DNA of 64,000 bases from Sandaracinaceae bacterium (GCA_020633055.1 JACKEJ010000008.1:620001-684000); one strand, 5' to 3'; counted from the stretch's first letter, positions 24,718 to 33,293 are shown. Translations and numbers: made by a program. Notes: generated by a model from the letters alone, not told the origin.

Positions 24718-24723
24718 TATCGT
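24718..24723 (+). promoter_or_regulatory. Candidate -10 box, leaderless start of sixA
   Basis: TATCGT is five bases before the ATG at 24729; there is no ribosome binding site. Confidence 0.5.
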
Positions 24724-24728
24724 GGGCC

Positions 24729-25205
24729 ATGCGCATCTTGCTGGTTCGTCATGGTGAGGCCGTGCCCTACGACACCACGCCCGTCGACGAGCGACGGTGG
24801 CTGACCGAGAGGGGTCGCGCGGGCGTCCGCGCCGTGGCCTACGCCCTGGCAGAGAAGGGCCTTCGGTTCACACGGGTGTACACCAGCCCCCTGGTGCGGG
24901 CCGTCCAGACCGCCGAGATCCTGGTGCAGCACGTCCATCCCGCTTGCGACGTTCCGGTCCTCGTGCACGTCCCGCTCTCCGCCGAGGAAGGCAGCCCCGC
25001 GCAAGCATTGGCGGTGCTCGACTCGGCACGCCCGGACGACACGGTGGTGCTGGTGACCCACATGCCCAAGGTCAGCGCGCTGGCGGCACAGCTGAGCGGG
25101 GGTCAGCGCTTCTCCGGCTTCGAGACTGGGGCGGCCTGTCTGATCACGCGGCAGCAGGGGTCTGCCCAGGTGGAGTTCATGATCGACCCATCGCGCCTGG
25201 ACTGA
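24729..25205 (+). CDS. sixA: Phosphohistidine phosphatase SixA
   Basis: Encodes 158 residues, the usual SixA length. It is a histidine phosphatase of branch 1: MRILLVRHGEAVPYD carries the RHG nucleophile, YTSPLVRAVQTAEIL the second Arg, and VVLVTHMPKVSALAAQL the second catalytic His. SixA removes phosphate from histidine phosphotransfer proteins or PTS components. The start directly before RILLVRHG is typical of the family; a longer frame from 24705 has no support. Its 3' end overlaps the opposite B-box/YIP1 gene by 29 bases. Confidence 0.9.
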   Translation: MRILLVRHGEAVPYDTTPVDERRWLTERGRAGVRAVAYALAEKGLRFTRVYTSPLVRAVQTAEILVQHVHPACDVPVLVHVPLSAEEGSPAQALAVLDSARPDDTVVLVTHMPKVSALAAQLSGGQRFSGFETGAACLITRQQGSAQVEFMIDPSRLD

Positions 25206-26388
25206 TCCCCGGGTGTGGCGCGGCGAGGAGCCGACCCCTTCCGTGCGACGCTCCCTGCGTGAGCGTGTTCGTCCCCGGGTCGCCAGCAGGCACCCTCGGA
25301 AGAGCGGGCGCGGTTGGCGGGCCCAACGTGTCATCGGTGCTGGGTGGTGGGGCTGGTGCTTGCCCAGGTTCTGGGGGCGCTGTGGGGTCCGGCTGCAGCC
25401 CTGGTGTCGCGGGTGTCGCGGGCGTCGCGGGCGTCGTGGGCGTCGTGGGTGTCCCGGTCGTGTCCTCTGGAGGCGCGCGGCGCGGCTCCTCGAACGCGTC
25501 CTGCACCGTCGGCTCGGGGACCGGCGGCATCAGGGGCTGCAGGGCCGTCTCGGTCAACAGCCGCGCCAGGACACCCACCGCGAGCACCAGAAAGGGGACC
25601 AAGAACGACATGCTCGGACCCATGCCCATGGCCAACCGCGCTGACGTGCGGAGCGTGGTCAGCAGCCACACGCCTCCCGCCACCGCGACGAGCACGTACA
25701 AGGTCGGCTCGAACAAGCCACTCACCAACATCAGGTTCGCGACGAGGTCCGAGGGGAGGAGCCCTCCAGCCATGAGCGACGGCAGCAACAGCACGACGAA
25801 CGCCCGGTAGAGCACCGTACGCCAGGCCACCGCGCGCGCCGGCACGTCCGGCTGACCGAAGGCGTTGCCGAGGCTCGCGAACGCCAGACCCATGCCCCCG
25901 AGCTGGATGGCGCCGAGCAGCACCCCGAGCGACATCGCGCGAGCCAGGTCGAGGGCGATCACGGTAGACGCCGCGGCGTCCGCGATGGCCACGTGGTGCT
26001 CGCCGAACACCAGCGTCCGAGTGTACGGAATGATACCCTGGAGGGCCGCGAGAGGCAGCCACGTCACAAGCGCGAACCCGAGCGCGGCGCGCACGTCGCC
26101 ATGGCCCAGCGCAGGCGCGACGGTGGTAGGAGAGAAGGCCTGTCGCAGTGTGCCGAGCAGTCCGGCACCAAGGCTCACCCCCTCGATCTCCCAGGGGATG
26201 GGAGGCGCGATCTCCGTGGGATAGGCCATGACGCAAGCATGGCAGCGCCGCTGCGTCGGCTGCCAACACGTGAAGCAGGCGGGTCGAGCACAGCGCGGGC
26301 AGAGCAGGACCGCCCGACGCTCCACATGCACCGCGCAGGTGTCGCCCGCCCGGGGTGGGGTCAGCTCGTCGTCGGGAGCGTCGTGCAC
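25177..26388 (-). CDS. B-box-like zinc finger, YIP1-like membrane protein with Pro-rich tail
   Basis: Encodes 403 residues from GTG 26388. The N-terminal finger (CAVHVERRAVLLCPRCARPACFTC, then RRCHACV) parallels that at 16351. About five membrane helices follow from about 85 to 280 (LGFALVTWLPLAALQGIIPY, SLGVLLGAIQLGGMGLAFASLG, VLYRAFVVLLLPSLMAGG, TLYVLVAVAGGVWLLTTL, FLVPFLVLAVGVLARLL). The last 110 residues are Pro/Thr/Ala repeats encoded by six near-identical 9-bp units (25403-25456). GTG 26397 is also possible, but TAGAGT overlaps it and sits seven bases before 26388. Function unknown; probably a paralogue of 16351-17259. Confidence 0.72.
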   Translation of the reverse strand: MHDAPDDELTPPRAGDTCAVHVERRAVLLCPRCARPACFTCWQPTQRRCHACVMAYPTEIAPPIPWEIEGVSLGAGLLGTLRQAFSPTTVAPALGHGDVRAALGFALVTWLPLAALQGIIPYTRTLVFGEHHVAIADAAASTVIALDLARAMSLGVLLGAIQLGGMGLAFASLGNAFGQPDVPARAVAWRTVLYRAFVVLLLPSLMAGGLLPSDLVANLMLVSGLFEPTLYVLVAVAGGVWLLTTLRTSARLAMGMGPSMSFLVPFLVLAVGVLARLLTETALQPLMPPVPEPTVQDAFEEPRRAPPEDTTGTPTTPTTPATPATPATPGLQPDPTAPPEPGQAPAPPPSTDDTLGPPTAPALPRVPAGDPGTNTLTQGASHGRGRLLAAPHPGISPGAMGRS

Positions 26389-26395
26389 GCATGCC

Positions 26396-26401
26396 ACTCT
26401 A
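26396..26401 (-). promoter_or_regulatory. Candidate -10 box for the second B-box/YIP1 gene
   Basis: TAGAGT on the minus strand lies seven bases before GTG 26388, which would make the transcript leaderless from that codon. Confidence 0.4.
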
Positions 26402-26513
26402 TCAGCGGCGCCCCGTCGTGGGGCGTCGAAGTCGCTGCGAGCCGGAGTAGATCGTGGTACAACGGCAGCGTTCCATGCGCGCGATGCGCGCCGCCGGTTC
26501 CCAGGGGGCCACG

Positions 26514-27176
26514 GTGAATGAATCGCAACAGGCAGCGTCCACAGCCAATATCAAACGGGAAGCTGCCCTGAAAGAACGGGAGCTCGACGCCGAGCTCGTC
26601 ACCCGCGTGCAGGCGGGGGACCGCGACGCGTTCCGCGAGCTCTTCGAGAAGTACCACCGACGCGCTTTTGCGGTGTCGTTGGGCGTCGTGAAGAACAAAC
26701 AGGACGCCATGGACGTCGTTCAGGACGCGTTCATCAAGGTCCACCACCACATCCACACGTTCCAGGGCTCGTCGAGCTTCTACACGTGGCTCTACCGCAT
26801 CGTCATGAACCTCTCCATCGACCACATCCGCCGCGTCAGCCGCAAGAAGGGCGTCGACTACGACGACTCCATCTCGCGCGAGGGGCAGGTCGCGGGCGAT
26901 GGCGCGCTGCTCCCGACCATCCAGGGCAGCAACCCGGCCAAGACCCTCATGCGCCAGGAGCTGACGGAGGCCATCCGAGCCGCGCTCGACACCCTGCCGG
27001 AGTACCACCGCGAGGTGATCATCCTGCGCGAAGTGGAGGGGCTGAGCTACGAGGAGATGGCCGAGGTGCTGGACGTCCCCAAGGGCACCATCATGAGCCG
27101 GCTGTTCCACGCGCGCCGCAAGATGCAGGAGCAGCTCGCGGACTATCTGCAGGGCGACCTCGAGGTCAGGGAGTGA
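26514..27176 (+). CDS. ECF-type RNA polymerase sigma factor (RpoE-like)
   Basis: Encodes 220 residues. Region 2 runs LVTRVQAGDRDAFRELFEKYHRRAFAV through DVVQDAFIKVHHHIHTFQ and FYTWLYRIVMNLSIDHIRR; region 4 is TLPEYHREVIILREVEGLSYEEMAEVL with the recognition helix VPKGTIMSRLFHARRKMQ. A 33-residue basic/acidic extension precedes region 2. GTG 26514 is preferred since AGGGGG is five bases upstream; ATGs at 26475 and 26484 are alternatives. It heads a three-gene operon with an anti-sigma-like membrane protein, the standard arrangement for envelope-stress sigma factors. Confidence 0.92.
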   Translation: MNESQQAASTANIKREAALKERELDAELVTRVQAGDRDAFRELFEKYHRRAFAVSLGVVKNKQDAMDVVQDAFIKVHHHIHTFQGSSSFYTWLYRIVMNLSIDHIRRVSRKKGVDYDDSISREGQVAGDGALLPTIQGSNPAKTLMRQELTEAIRAALDTLPEYHREVIILREVEGLSYEEMAEVLDVPKGTIMSRLFHARRKMQEQLADYLQGDLEVRE

Positions 27177-27180
27177 CACC

Positions 27181-27951
27181 ATGAGCACACCACGCATCGA
27201 CGACACGCTGCTGCAACGCCTGCTGGACCAGGACGCGGACCTGAGCGATCAGGAGCGGGACGACGCGCTGGCCATCTTGGCCGAATCGGAGGTCGACCAG
27301 GGTCGCGTGCGCGTGCTGGAGCGCCTGAGTCAGTTCGTCGCCGACGTCAGCGTCGAGGACGGCGCGCTGCTGAGCGAAGCCGAGTCGAGCCAGATGTTCG
27401 ATCACGTGTGGGCCACGGTGACCAGCGCAGATGGTAGCGGCTCGGCGACCGGCCTGGACGCGAGCGGGGAGCCGGCTCCTGGGGACTCCGGCGTGTCCGA
27501 CGGGCGCAAGCGCCCAAAGCTGCGCCTGATCGAGGGCGAGGGTCTGGGGACGCTCCCGCCGAACTCCAAGAAGATCGCGTTCGAGCCCAAGTTGGGCCCG
27601 GATGCCGCACCGCCGACGCCCGCGTCGCAGCCAGCCCCGGCGGCAGACTCGGGCGCCAAGTGGCCTGGTCTCGTGGCGGTCGCCCTCCTCGCGGCGGCTG
27701 CGGTGGCGGCTCTCGCGCTACGACCAGAACCCACGGGGCGGCCCGCGCCGGTCGCCGAGGTGATCGCCCCGGAGGCGCCAGCGCCAATGGTCGTCGAGGA
27801 CGAGCCGGAGGTCATCGTGGCCAGCCACCACGGCACGGAGGTCGAGGAAATCGACTTCGGTGCGAATATGGGTACGGTCTTCCAAGTCCCAGGTGAGCGC
27901 AACGTGCCGGTGGCCGTTGTGTGGATCAGCGACGAGGAGTTCGTACGGTGA
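27181..27951 (+). CDS. Single-pass membrane protein, likely anti-sigma factor
   Basis: Encodes 256 residues. The N-terminal 85 residues are helical (LLQRLLDQDADLSDQERDDAL), as in anti-sigma domains, but without the HxxxCxxC zinc site. A linker rich in Pro/Gly/Ala is followed by one membrane helix (WPGLVAVALLAAAAVAALAL, about 161-180) and a periplasmic tail of about 75 residues ending VPVAVVWISDEEFVR. Position four bases after the sigma factor, with GGGAG over the sigma gene's stop, supports the role; binding is inferred. Its TGA overlaps the next gene's GTG. Confidence 0.7.
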   Translation: MSTPRIDDTLLQRLLDQDADLSDQERDDALAILAESEVDQGRVRVLERLSQFVADVSVEDGALLSEAESSQMFDHVWATVTSADGSGSATGLDASGEPAPGDSGVSDGRKRPKLRLIEGEGLGTLPPNSKKIAFEPKLGPDAAPPTPASQPAPAADSGAKWPGLVAVALLAAAAVAALALRPEPTGRPAPVAEVIAPEAPAPMVVEDEPEVIVASHHGTEVEEIDFGANMGTVFQVPGERNVPVAVVWISDEEFVR

Positions 27952-28418
27952 AGCAGCTCAGGACGACCAAGACTTTGCTCTCGATGCTCGCAGGGTTGCT
28001 GCTGCTGGCCCCCGTGGTGGGCGCCGCGCAGACCCCGGCCGTGCACGCCGACGTCGTGGTCATCCTGGCAAAGGAAGAGCCCGGCGCGGTGGACGCCAGC
28101 CTGGCGGGTCTGAGCGCGCTGCAGCGCCCACCGTTCAACACGTTCCGCTCCATGCAGGTCCTGTCTCGCCCACGCGTCACGCTGCGCACGGATCAGGATG
28201 CGGACATCTCGCTGCCGAACGGGCGCCAGCTGCGCATTCGCGTGCAGCAGGTCATGCCAGACGGGCGGCTGCGGGTGCGCGTCAGCATCAACCGGCCGAA
28301 CCAGTCGGACTACCTCCCGCTACTGCAGGTGCTGGCGTCGCCCGGCGACCCTTTCTTCGTGGCCGGACAGGCGCACGACGGTGGCACGCTGGTGATCGGG
28401 ATCACGCTGGGCACCTGA
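27948..28418 (+). CDS. Small exported protein in the sigma-factor operon
   Basis: Encodes 156 residues from GTG 27948, which overlaps the previous stop (GTGA). A clear signal peptide (TLLSMLAGLLLLAPVVGAAQ) leaves a mature beta-rich protein of about 130 residues (VVVILAKEEPGAVDASLAGL; FRSMQVLSRPRVTLRTDQDADISLPNGRQLRIRV; ending GGTLVIGITLGT). No family recognised. Translational coupling to the anti-sigma-like protein suggests it takes part in sensing or is a target in the periplasm. Confidence 0.7.
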   Translation: MKQLRTTKTLLSMLAGLLLLAPVVGAAQTPAVHADVVVILAKEEPGAVDASLAGLSALQRPPFNTFRSMQVLSRPRVTLRTDQDADISLPNGRQLRIRVQQVMPDGRLRVRVSINRPNQSDYLPLLQVLASPGDPFFVAGQAHDGGTLVIGITLGT

Positions 28419-28590
28419 GATTGCGGTCGCGCGGCTGGAGCTGATCACGCGCGACGGGGTCCTGGCCACGGCCGAGGGGCGGGGACGCCACGCTACGATC
28501 GAGGCGGAGGTGGACGCGGAGGTGAGGCAGGGGGCATCGCCCGACGAGGCGCCCTCTGGCGCGAGCTCGACGCGTCGAGCGCCGCGGCGG

Positions 28591-29463
28591 TCAGCGACCC
28601 AGGCTGCGCGTGGCAACGAGCAGGAGCTCATGCAGCGCGTCGGGGGCGTCGACGTGCACCCAGTGACCTGCCTCGGGAACGACGTGCAGGTGGACCCCGT
28701 CGTGCTCCCGTGTTGCGAGCTCGATGCGCGCTACGTCGGCTGCGCTGAGCACGGAGGAGCGCCCGCCCACGATCATGTGGACCTGGCCGCGCCCACGCGG
28801 TCGCTCGACCGCAGCCCACGTGTCCGTGTCGTAGTAGCTCGCCAGCAGCGCCTCGACCTCGTCGAGGTCCAACGGGAAGTCACGCTCCCCAGCTGGGGTG
28901 CGGCGCAGGTTCATGGCGAGCCAGAGCGCGATGGGTCGACTCAGGCCCGCGGCCTCGATGGCCGAGACGAACGCCTCACGGCTCGCCACTGGGAAGGAGA
29001 GGTCCCGCAGGGTACGGAGGATCTGCGCCGTCTCTTGCACCCGCGCTGGCTCAGTTGCGCCGCTCCGGGTTGCAGGTGCGTCTGGGGCGCGCTCCCGGCC
29101 GGGCGACGAGTCGACGACGATCAGCGCGTCCAGCGGGTCACTGCGGTCGCTGGCGTACTGCATCGCGACCTTCCCGCCAAAGCTGTGCCCCAGCACCCCG
29201 CGCACCGGTGCGGCGAGGACGGCCTCGAGCGCCACCAGGTCACGGGCTGCTTCGGCGATGGTGGGCGCCCCCGGCAGGCCGAGCGAGTCGCCATGGCCCC
29301 GCAGGTCCACCAACACCGCAGCCAGCTCTGGACGCTCGTCCACGAGCTTGCGCGCGACGCCGCGCCAGTTCGCGCGGGTGCCCAGGATGCCGTGCAGGAA
29401 GAGCAGGCTGCGGGTGGGTGTGCTCCCGTCGGCCTGGACGATGGTGTGCGCAGGGATGGCCAC
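28591..29463 (-). CDS. Alpha/beta hydrolase (YbfF/esterase-like)
   Basis: Encodes 290 residues. The oxyanion strand is LLFLHGILGTRANWRGVAR; LVDLRGHGDSLG follows; the nucleophile elbow is GHSFGGKVAMQYA (Ser about 104), an acid is likely after MIVGGRSS, and the catalytic His is in VPEAGHWVHVDAPDAL. The pattern closely matches the YbfF/ABHD11-type acyl-ester hydrolases. GTG 29463 begins just before the first strand; TACATG is seven bases upstream. It lies between the sigma operon (convergent) and the kinase gene on the same strand. Bases 28419-28590 hold no gene. Confidence 0.85.
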   Translation of the reverse strand: MAIPAHTIVQADGSTPTRSLLFLHGILGTRANWRGVARKLVDERPELAAVLVDLRGHGDSLGLPGAPTIAEAARDLVALEAVLAAPVRGVLGHSFGGKVAMQYASDRSDPLDALIVVDSSPGRERAPDAPATRSGATEPARVQETAQILRTLRDLSFPVASREAFVSAIEAAGLSRPIALWLAMNLRRTPAGERDFPLDLDEVEALLASYYDTDTWAAVERPRGRGQVHMIVGGRSSVLSAADVARIELATREHDGVHLHVVPEAGHWVHVDAPDALHELLLVATRSLGR

Positions 29464-29534
29464 GGGCCGCCATGTAGCAGCCCAGCCCGAGAATGCACCC
29501 AACAACCGGGTGGCGGCCCCGCGTGCGGTCGACG

Positions 29535-31607
29535 TCAGTCGTCCGGGTCGCTGCGGAGGCTCCGACGGGTCATGTCGACCGTCATGGCCTCGGGGGGCTG
29601 ACTCACCTCGGTGTGCGCTTCGCTCAGGACCACCTCGCTGACGATGGCCCCGTGCGTGCGCCACCACGTGCGTGAGTCCTGGGTGCGCCAGACGTGGGCG
29701 TCCGCGCAGGTGTCGAGCATGAGCGCGAATTCCCGTGCGTTTTCGGGGCGGTCCTCCGGGTTCTTCGCGAGCGCCGCCAAGAGCACCCGCTCGAGGTCCG
29801 CCGCGACGGGTCGACCCAGGCGGGAGGAGGGCGACTCGGGGGCCGCCTTGAGGTGCTGGGTGATGGTGTCGACCGCCGTCTTGCCCTGGAACACGGGCGT
29901 CGCCGTCAACAAGAAGTAGCCCACGGCGGCGACCGAGTACAGGTCGCTGCGGGCGTCGAGCTGTTTGGGGTTGGTGACTGATTCGGGCGCCAGGTACAGC
30001 GGCGTGCCGGCGAAGTTGTCCGTGCCCGAGAGGTCCTTCTCCGAGTCGCGGGGCGAGAGGCGCTTGACCAACCCGAAGTCGAGCACCTTGACCACGTCCG
30101 CCACGCCGCCGCGCTCGCACAGCATGATGTTGGCTGGCTTGATGTCCCGATGGATCAAGCCGACGTCGTGCGCTTCGGCGAGGGAACCGAGCACCTGCTG
30201 GAGGATGTGGATGACGCGGGCTGCAGGGAGTGGCCCCACCGCGCTGATGAGCGCCTGCAGCGTGACCCCTTCGACGTGCTCCATGGCGTAGTAGAAGGCG
30301 CCCTCGGGGGTGAGCCCGTAGTCGTAGATGGCGATGGTGTTGGGGTGCGTCAGCTGTGCCGTGAGCTGCACCTCGCGCTCGAAGCGGGCGAGGTCCTTCG
30401 CGCGGCGGCGGTCTTCACGGAGCAGCTTCACCGCCGTGGGGCGCCGCAGCATGGCGTGACTGGCGCGGTAGACCGTGCCCATGCCTCCCTCGCCGAGGCG
30501 GGCCTCGAGTTTGTACTGCCCTACCTGCGAGCCCTCGAGGCTCGCGGGCTTGCGGAGGTTGGAGACCGACCGCGACAGGCGCAGCGACACGAGCAAGGCC
30601 ACCACCAGCGCCAGCCCCACGACGGCCAAGAGGCCATTGCGCTGCTGATGCACGCTGGCCAGCACATCCTCCCGCGCGAGCGCCGAGAGGACGTTCAAGG
30701 TGCGCGATCCGCCGAGCGGGAACTGGCGGGTCACGCCCACGAACGTATCGTCGTCCAAGGACACGGGACCTTCGTCGACGGGCGCCCCCGCCAGCTCCGC
30801 CAGCGCCGTGATGTGCAAGGCCTCGGGGGTCGGTAGGCCCGCTGCGAAGCGCTGCGCGATGGCGTCCGCGTCGAGGGGTCCCGGGAGGCCGATGACGTGG
30901 TGGTCGAGCGTGACGGCCACCCAGCCGCGTTCCTTGATGCGGATGGCGGACGTGAACCGGCTGAGGTCGAGGAGGGTGATGTCGAACGCGACCACCGTGG
31001 GCTCCCGGGGCGAGTTGGCAGCGCGGCTGACGGTGATGCCGGGTTCGCGGGTGGTCTGGAACGTGTAGGGCTCGGTCCAGTGGACGACGTCGGGGCGCGA
31101 GAGCGCGCCTCGGAACCACGGTCGCTCACGAGGGTCGTAGGGCGTCTCCTCGATACGGCGGCTCACCTCGTTGCCGCTGGCGTCGTAGTAGATGCGTTGG
31201 TTGCGACGTACCCCCAACTCCGGGTCGGCGATGCGCACCAGACGGTTCTCGAAGCGACCGTCGAGGTGCACCAGCAACATGTACTCGTCGCCGCTCTCGG
31301 TCGCGACGAGCATGGACGAAACGGAGGGCGAGTGCCGTAGGAGCGGCAGGAATCGCGCGTTCAGCGCGCTCACGTCGTGCACGTCGAGGGCGCCCTCGGA
31401 GGCCCACTCGTGGGCGGTGGCGAGCAGCGCCTCGGTGGGCTCGAAGAAGCGCTGCAGCTCCGCGACGGTGCGCGCGCCCGCCTGGGCCAAGAGACCCGTG
31501 GTGAGCTCGTCCGCGTCGCGCCGTGCGCTCGAGAGCGCGAGCGCCATGGCCGCGCCGCCCGTGACGAGGGTCAGGCTGAGCAGCGTGATGATCAGGCGGG
31601 AGCGCAC
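29535..31607 (-). CDS. Transmembrane Ser/Thr protein kinase with extracellular dCache-like sensor
   Basis: Encodes 690 residues, with the sensor first and the kinase last, the reverse of PknB-type layout. A membrane helix (about 7-25) precedes an extracellular double-Cache-like region (about 30-315; motifs NQRIYYDASGNEVSRRIEE, DPRERPWFRGAL and WTEPYTFQTTREPGITVSRAA). A second helix lies at about 320-340, then a Hanks-type kinase from about 364: LGEGGMGTVYRA, AVKLLRED, HRDIKPANIML (about 486), LDFGLVKR (DFG, about 508) and GTPLYLAPE. Catalytic Lys and Asp are intact. It should phosphorylate cytoplasmic proteins on sensing small periplasmic ligands. Start GTG 31607 with TATCCT six bases upstream. 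Confidence 0.93.
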   Translation of the reverse strand: MRSRLIITLLSLTLVTGGAAMALALSSARRDADELTTGLLAQAGARTVAELQRFFEPTEALLATAHEWASEGALDVHDVSALNARFLPLLRHSPSVSSMLVATESGDEYMLLVHLDGRFENRLVRIADPELGVRRNQRIYYDASGNEVSRRIEETPYDPRERPWFRGALSRPDVVHWTEPYTFQTTREPGITVSRAANSPREPTVVAFDITLLDLSRFTSAIRIKERGWVAVTLDHHVIGLPGPLDADAIAQRFAAGLPTPEALHITALAELAGAPVDEGPVSLDDDTFVGVTRQFPLGGSRTLNVLSALAREDVLASVHQQRNGLLAVVGLALVVALLVSLRLSRSVSNLRKPASLEGSQVGQYKLEARLGEGGMGTVYRASHAMLRRPTAVKLLREDRRRAKDLARFEREVQLTAQLTHPNTIAIYDYGLTPEGAFYYAMEHVEGVTLQALISAVGPLPAARVIHILQQVLGSLAEAHDVGLIHRDIKPANIMLCERGGVADVVKVLDFGLVKRLSPRDSEKDLSGTDNFAGTPLYLAPESVTNPKQLDARSDLYSVAAVGYFLLTATPVFQGKTAVDTITQHLKAAPESPSSRLGRPVAADLERVLLAALAKNPEDRPENAREFALMLDTCADAHVWRTQDSRTWWRTHGAIVSEVVLSEAHTEVSQPPEAMTVDMTRRSLRSDPDD

Positions 31608-31613
31608 TGCGCG

Positions 31614-31619
31614 AGGATA
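31614..31619 (-). promoter_or_regulatory. Candidate -10 box, leaderless start of the kinase gene
   Basis: TATCCT on the minus strand ends six bases before GTG 31607. Confidence 0.45.
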
Positions 31620-31677
31620 ACCCCGATGGCTCGTTCGTTGGCGCGCGTCGTGCGCGGGGGCGCGGGTCCGACGGACG

Positions 31678-32592
31678 TCAGCCGGGAGGCTGCTCGTCGT
31701 CCGCCGGTGGACGGCGCGTGCCCCGCAAGCCGAGGATGTGGAGGGCCTCGGGAGAGCGCGAGAAGACGACCTCGGAGCCGATGTCGACGTTCTGGACGCG
31801 GTTCTCGCCGTCGAAGTAGAGCCGTCCCTCGCGAATGAGACTCACGAACGCGAGCTCCTCGTCCGCAGCGAGGACGCCCTTCTGGAGCTGGAGGCGCGTC
31901 TCGCCCCGGTGGTACGGCTCGCGCACCACGTACTGGATGCGCTGCGAGCCAATGGGCAGCACGCGACCGCCTGCGCTGCGCACGGCCGCGGTGGAGCCCG
32001 CGGCGGGGCCCGCCCAGATGCCGCTCGACATCTGCGACTCCTCGACGTCACCACGGCGCAGCAGGTAGCGCGTGGTGGCGGCGGGGCAGGCGTGGCAGAA
32101 GAGCACGTCGTTGAGCACCCGGGTGTGCACGACCTCGCCGTCGACGCCGACCTGCATGCGGTTCAGCTTGGTGGAGCGCATATCGCCCGCGAGGGCCGCC
32201 TCGAGCAGCTCGCCCACCTGCCCCGAGTCGCCCGCGCAGAAGTAGCCGACGCTGGTCTTCGGAGCCGAGTTGATGGCGATCATGGGCGTGTCGGCGCCCA
32301 CCATGTGCGACGCCCAGAGCAGCGTCCCATCGCCGCCGAGCGTGACGACCAGGTCCCACTCGTGCTCGGGCTCTGGGGAGTACGCGTGCCGAAAGCGGGC
32401 GTCGGCGCCGAGCTGCTTGAGCACGTCCTTGGCCCGCTCGAGCGTGGCCAGGTGCGCCTCGTGTGCCTCGAGCAGGGACGCTACGCTACGGTGCCCCTGG
32501 TCCAGCAGCGCCTGGATGCGCTGGCTCTTCCCACCACGGAAGCGCTGATAGGTGGTGCGCTTGTAGATGACCAGGACGCGCGGAGCGCTCAT
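31678..32592 (-). CDS. nadK: NAD kinase-family protein
   Basis: Encodes 304 residues. The diagnostic GGDGT (about residue 86, LVVTLGGDGTLLWASH) and the NAD-binding segment IAINSAPKTSVGYF (where many NAD kinases have GxxGFL) are present, followed by the beta-sandwich C-terminal domain with a SSGIWAGPAAGSTAAVRSAGG segment matching the family G-SGSTAY site. It makes NADP from NAD and ATP or polyphosphate. The N-terminal 65 residues are longer than in many bacterial enzymes. Its ATG overlaps the NUDIX gene stop by four bases, so it is the last gene of a three-gene operon. Confidence 0.88.
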   Translation of the reverse strand: MSAPRVLVIYKRTTYQRFRGGKSQRIQALLDQGHRSVASLLEAHEAHLATLERAKDVLKQLGADARFRHAYSPEPEHEWDLVVTLGGDGTLLWASHMVGADTPMIAINSAPKTSVGYFCAGDSGQVGELLEAALAGDMRSTKLNRMQVGVDGEVVHTRVLNDVLFCHACPAATTRYLLRRGDVEESQMSSGIWAGPAAGSTAAVRSAGGRVLPIGSQRIQYVVREPYHRGETRLQLQKGVLAADEELAFVSLIREGRLYFDGENRVQNVDIGSEVVFSRSPEALHILGLRGTRRPPADDEQPPG

Positions 32593-33293
32593 GTCGGTTG
32601 CCCTCGGGACGCCCGGGACGCCACGAAGCGACGCAGGGCGACCTCGGTCTTGGCGTCCTGGATGTCGCCTCGGTCCACGGCGGCGATGGCGTCCGCCAGG
32701 CTGACGAAGAGCAGCCTGCTGCCCTCCTCGACCGGCGAGCCGTCGAGCGTGGGGTCGCCCACGGTGCAGCCATCGAGCGAGGCCACCACGTAGTGGAGGC
32801 GCTCGGCGAGGACACCCGGGCTCAGATAGGTCATGCGCCCGAGAGGCTCGAAGCGCTCTTCGGGGACGACGTAGCCGGTCTCTTCGAGGGTCTCGCGCGC
32901 TGCGCACGAGCGGACCCCGGGGAGCACGCCGTCCACGCTCACACCCGCTGCCTCCTCGGGCTCGATCAGACCAGCGGGCACCTCCCACAGGACGCTGACG
33001 GTCTGGGTCTCGGCGCGGGTGCGCACGCCCAGCGGTGGGCGCAGCGACGAGCGGATGCACACCTCGACGCCATCGGGGCCCGTGCGGTGGAGCAACATCA
33101 CCACGGCGTCGAGGGCGGCGCGGTCGACCACGTCATACGGGTACGGGGCGCTCTCGGTGCCGTCCTGATAGCGGTTCTTCAGCCGCAGCCGGCGCAGCTT
33201 GAGGAACCCCTGGTCACACCGCGCGGTAGCGCTCTGGTCGTCGACGACCTCGATGGAGATGGACGGCGTCTGCCAGTCGGCGTGTCTGGTCAT
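32589..33293 (-). CDS. NUDIX hydrolase
   Basis: Encodes 234 residues. The NUDIX box is seen as CAARETLEETGYV, preceded by LWEVPAGLIEPEEA with an insertion of about ten residues (VSVDGVLPGVRS) between the PAGxIE strand and the RExxEE helix. The first 60 residues (FLKLRRLRLKNRYQDGTESAPYPYDVVDR) resemble the N-terminal domain of ADP-ribose/ADP-sugar pyrophosphatases. Co-translation with NAD kinase suggests action on an NAD-derived dinucleotide, but the substrate is not established. Start and stop each overlap neighbours by four bases. Confidence 0.85.
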   Translation of the reverse strand: MTRHADWQTPSISIEVVDDQSATARCDQGFLKLRRLRLKNRYQDGTESAPYPYDVVDRAALDAVVMLLHRTGPDGVEVCIRSSLRPPLGVRTRAETQTVSVLWEVPAGLIEPEEAAGVSVDGVLPGVRSCAARETLEETGYVVPEERFEPLGRMTYLSPGVLAERLHYVVASLDGCTVGDPTLDGSPVEEGSRLLFVSLADAIAAVDRGDIQDAKTEVALRRFVASRASRGQPT

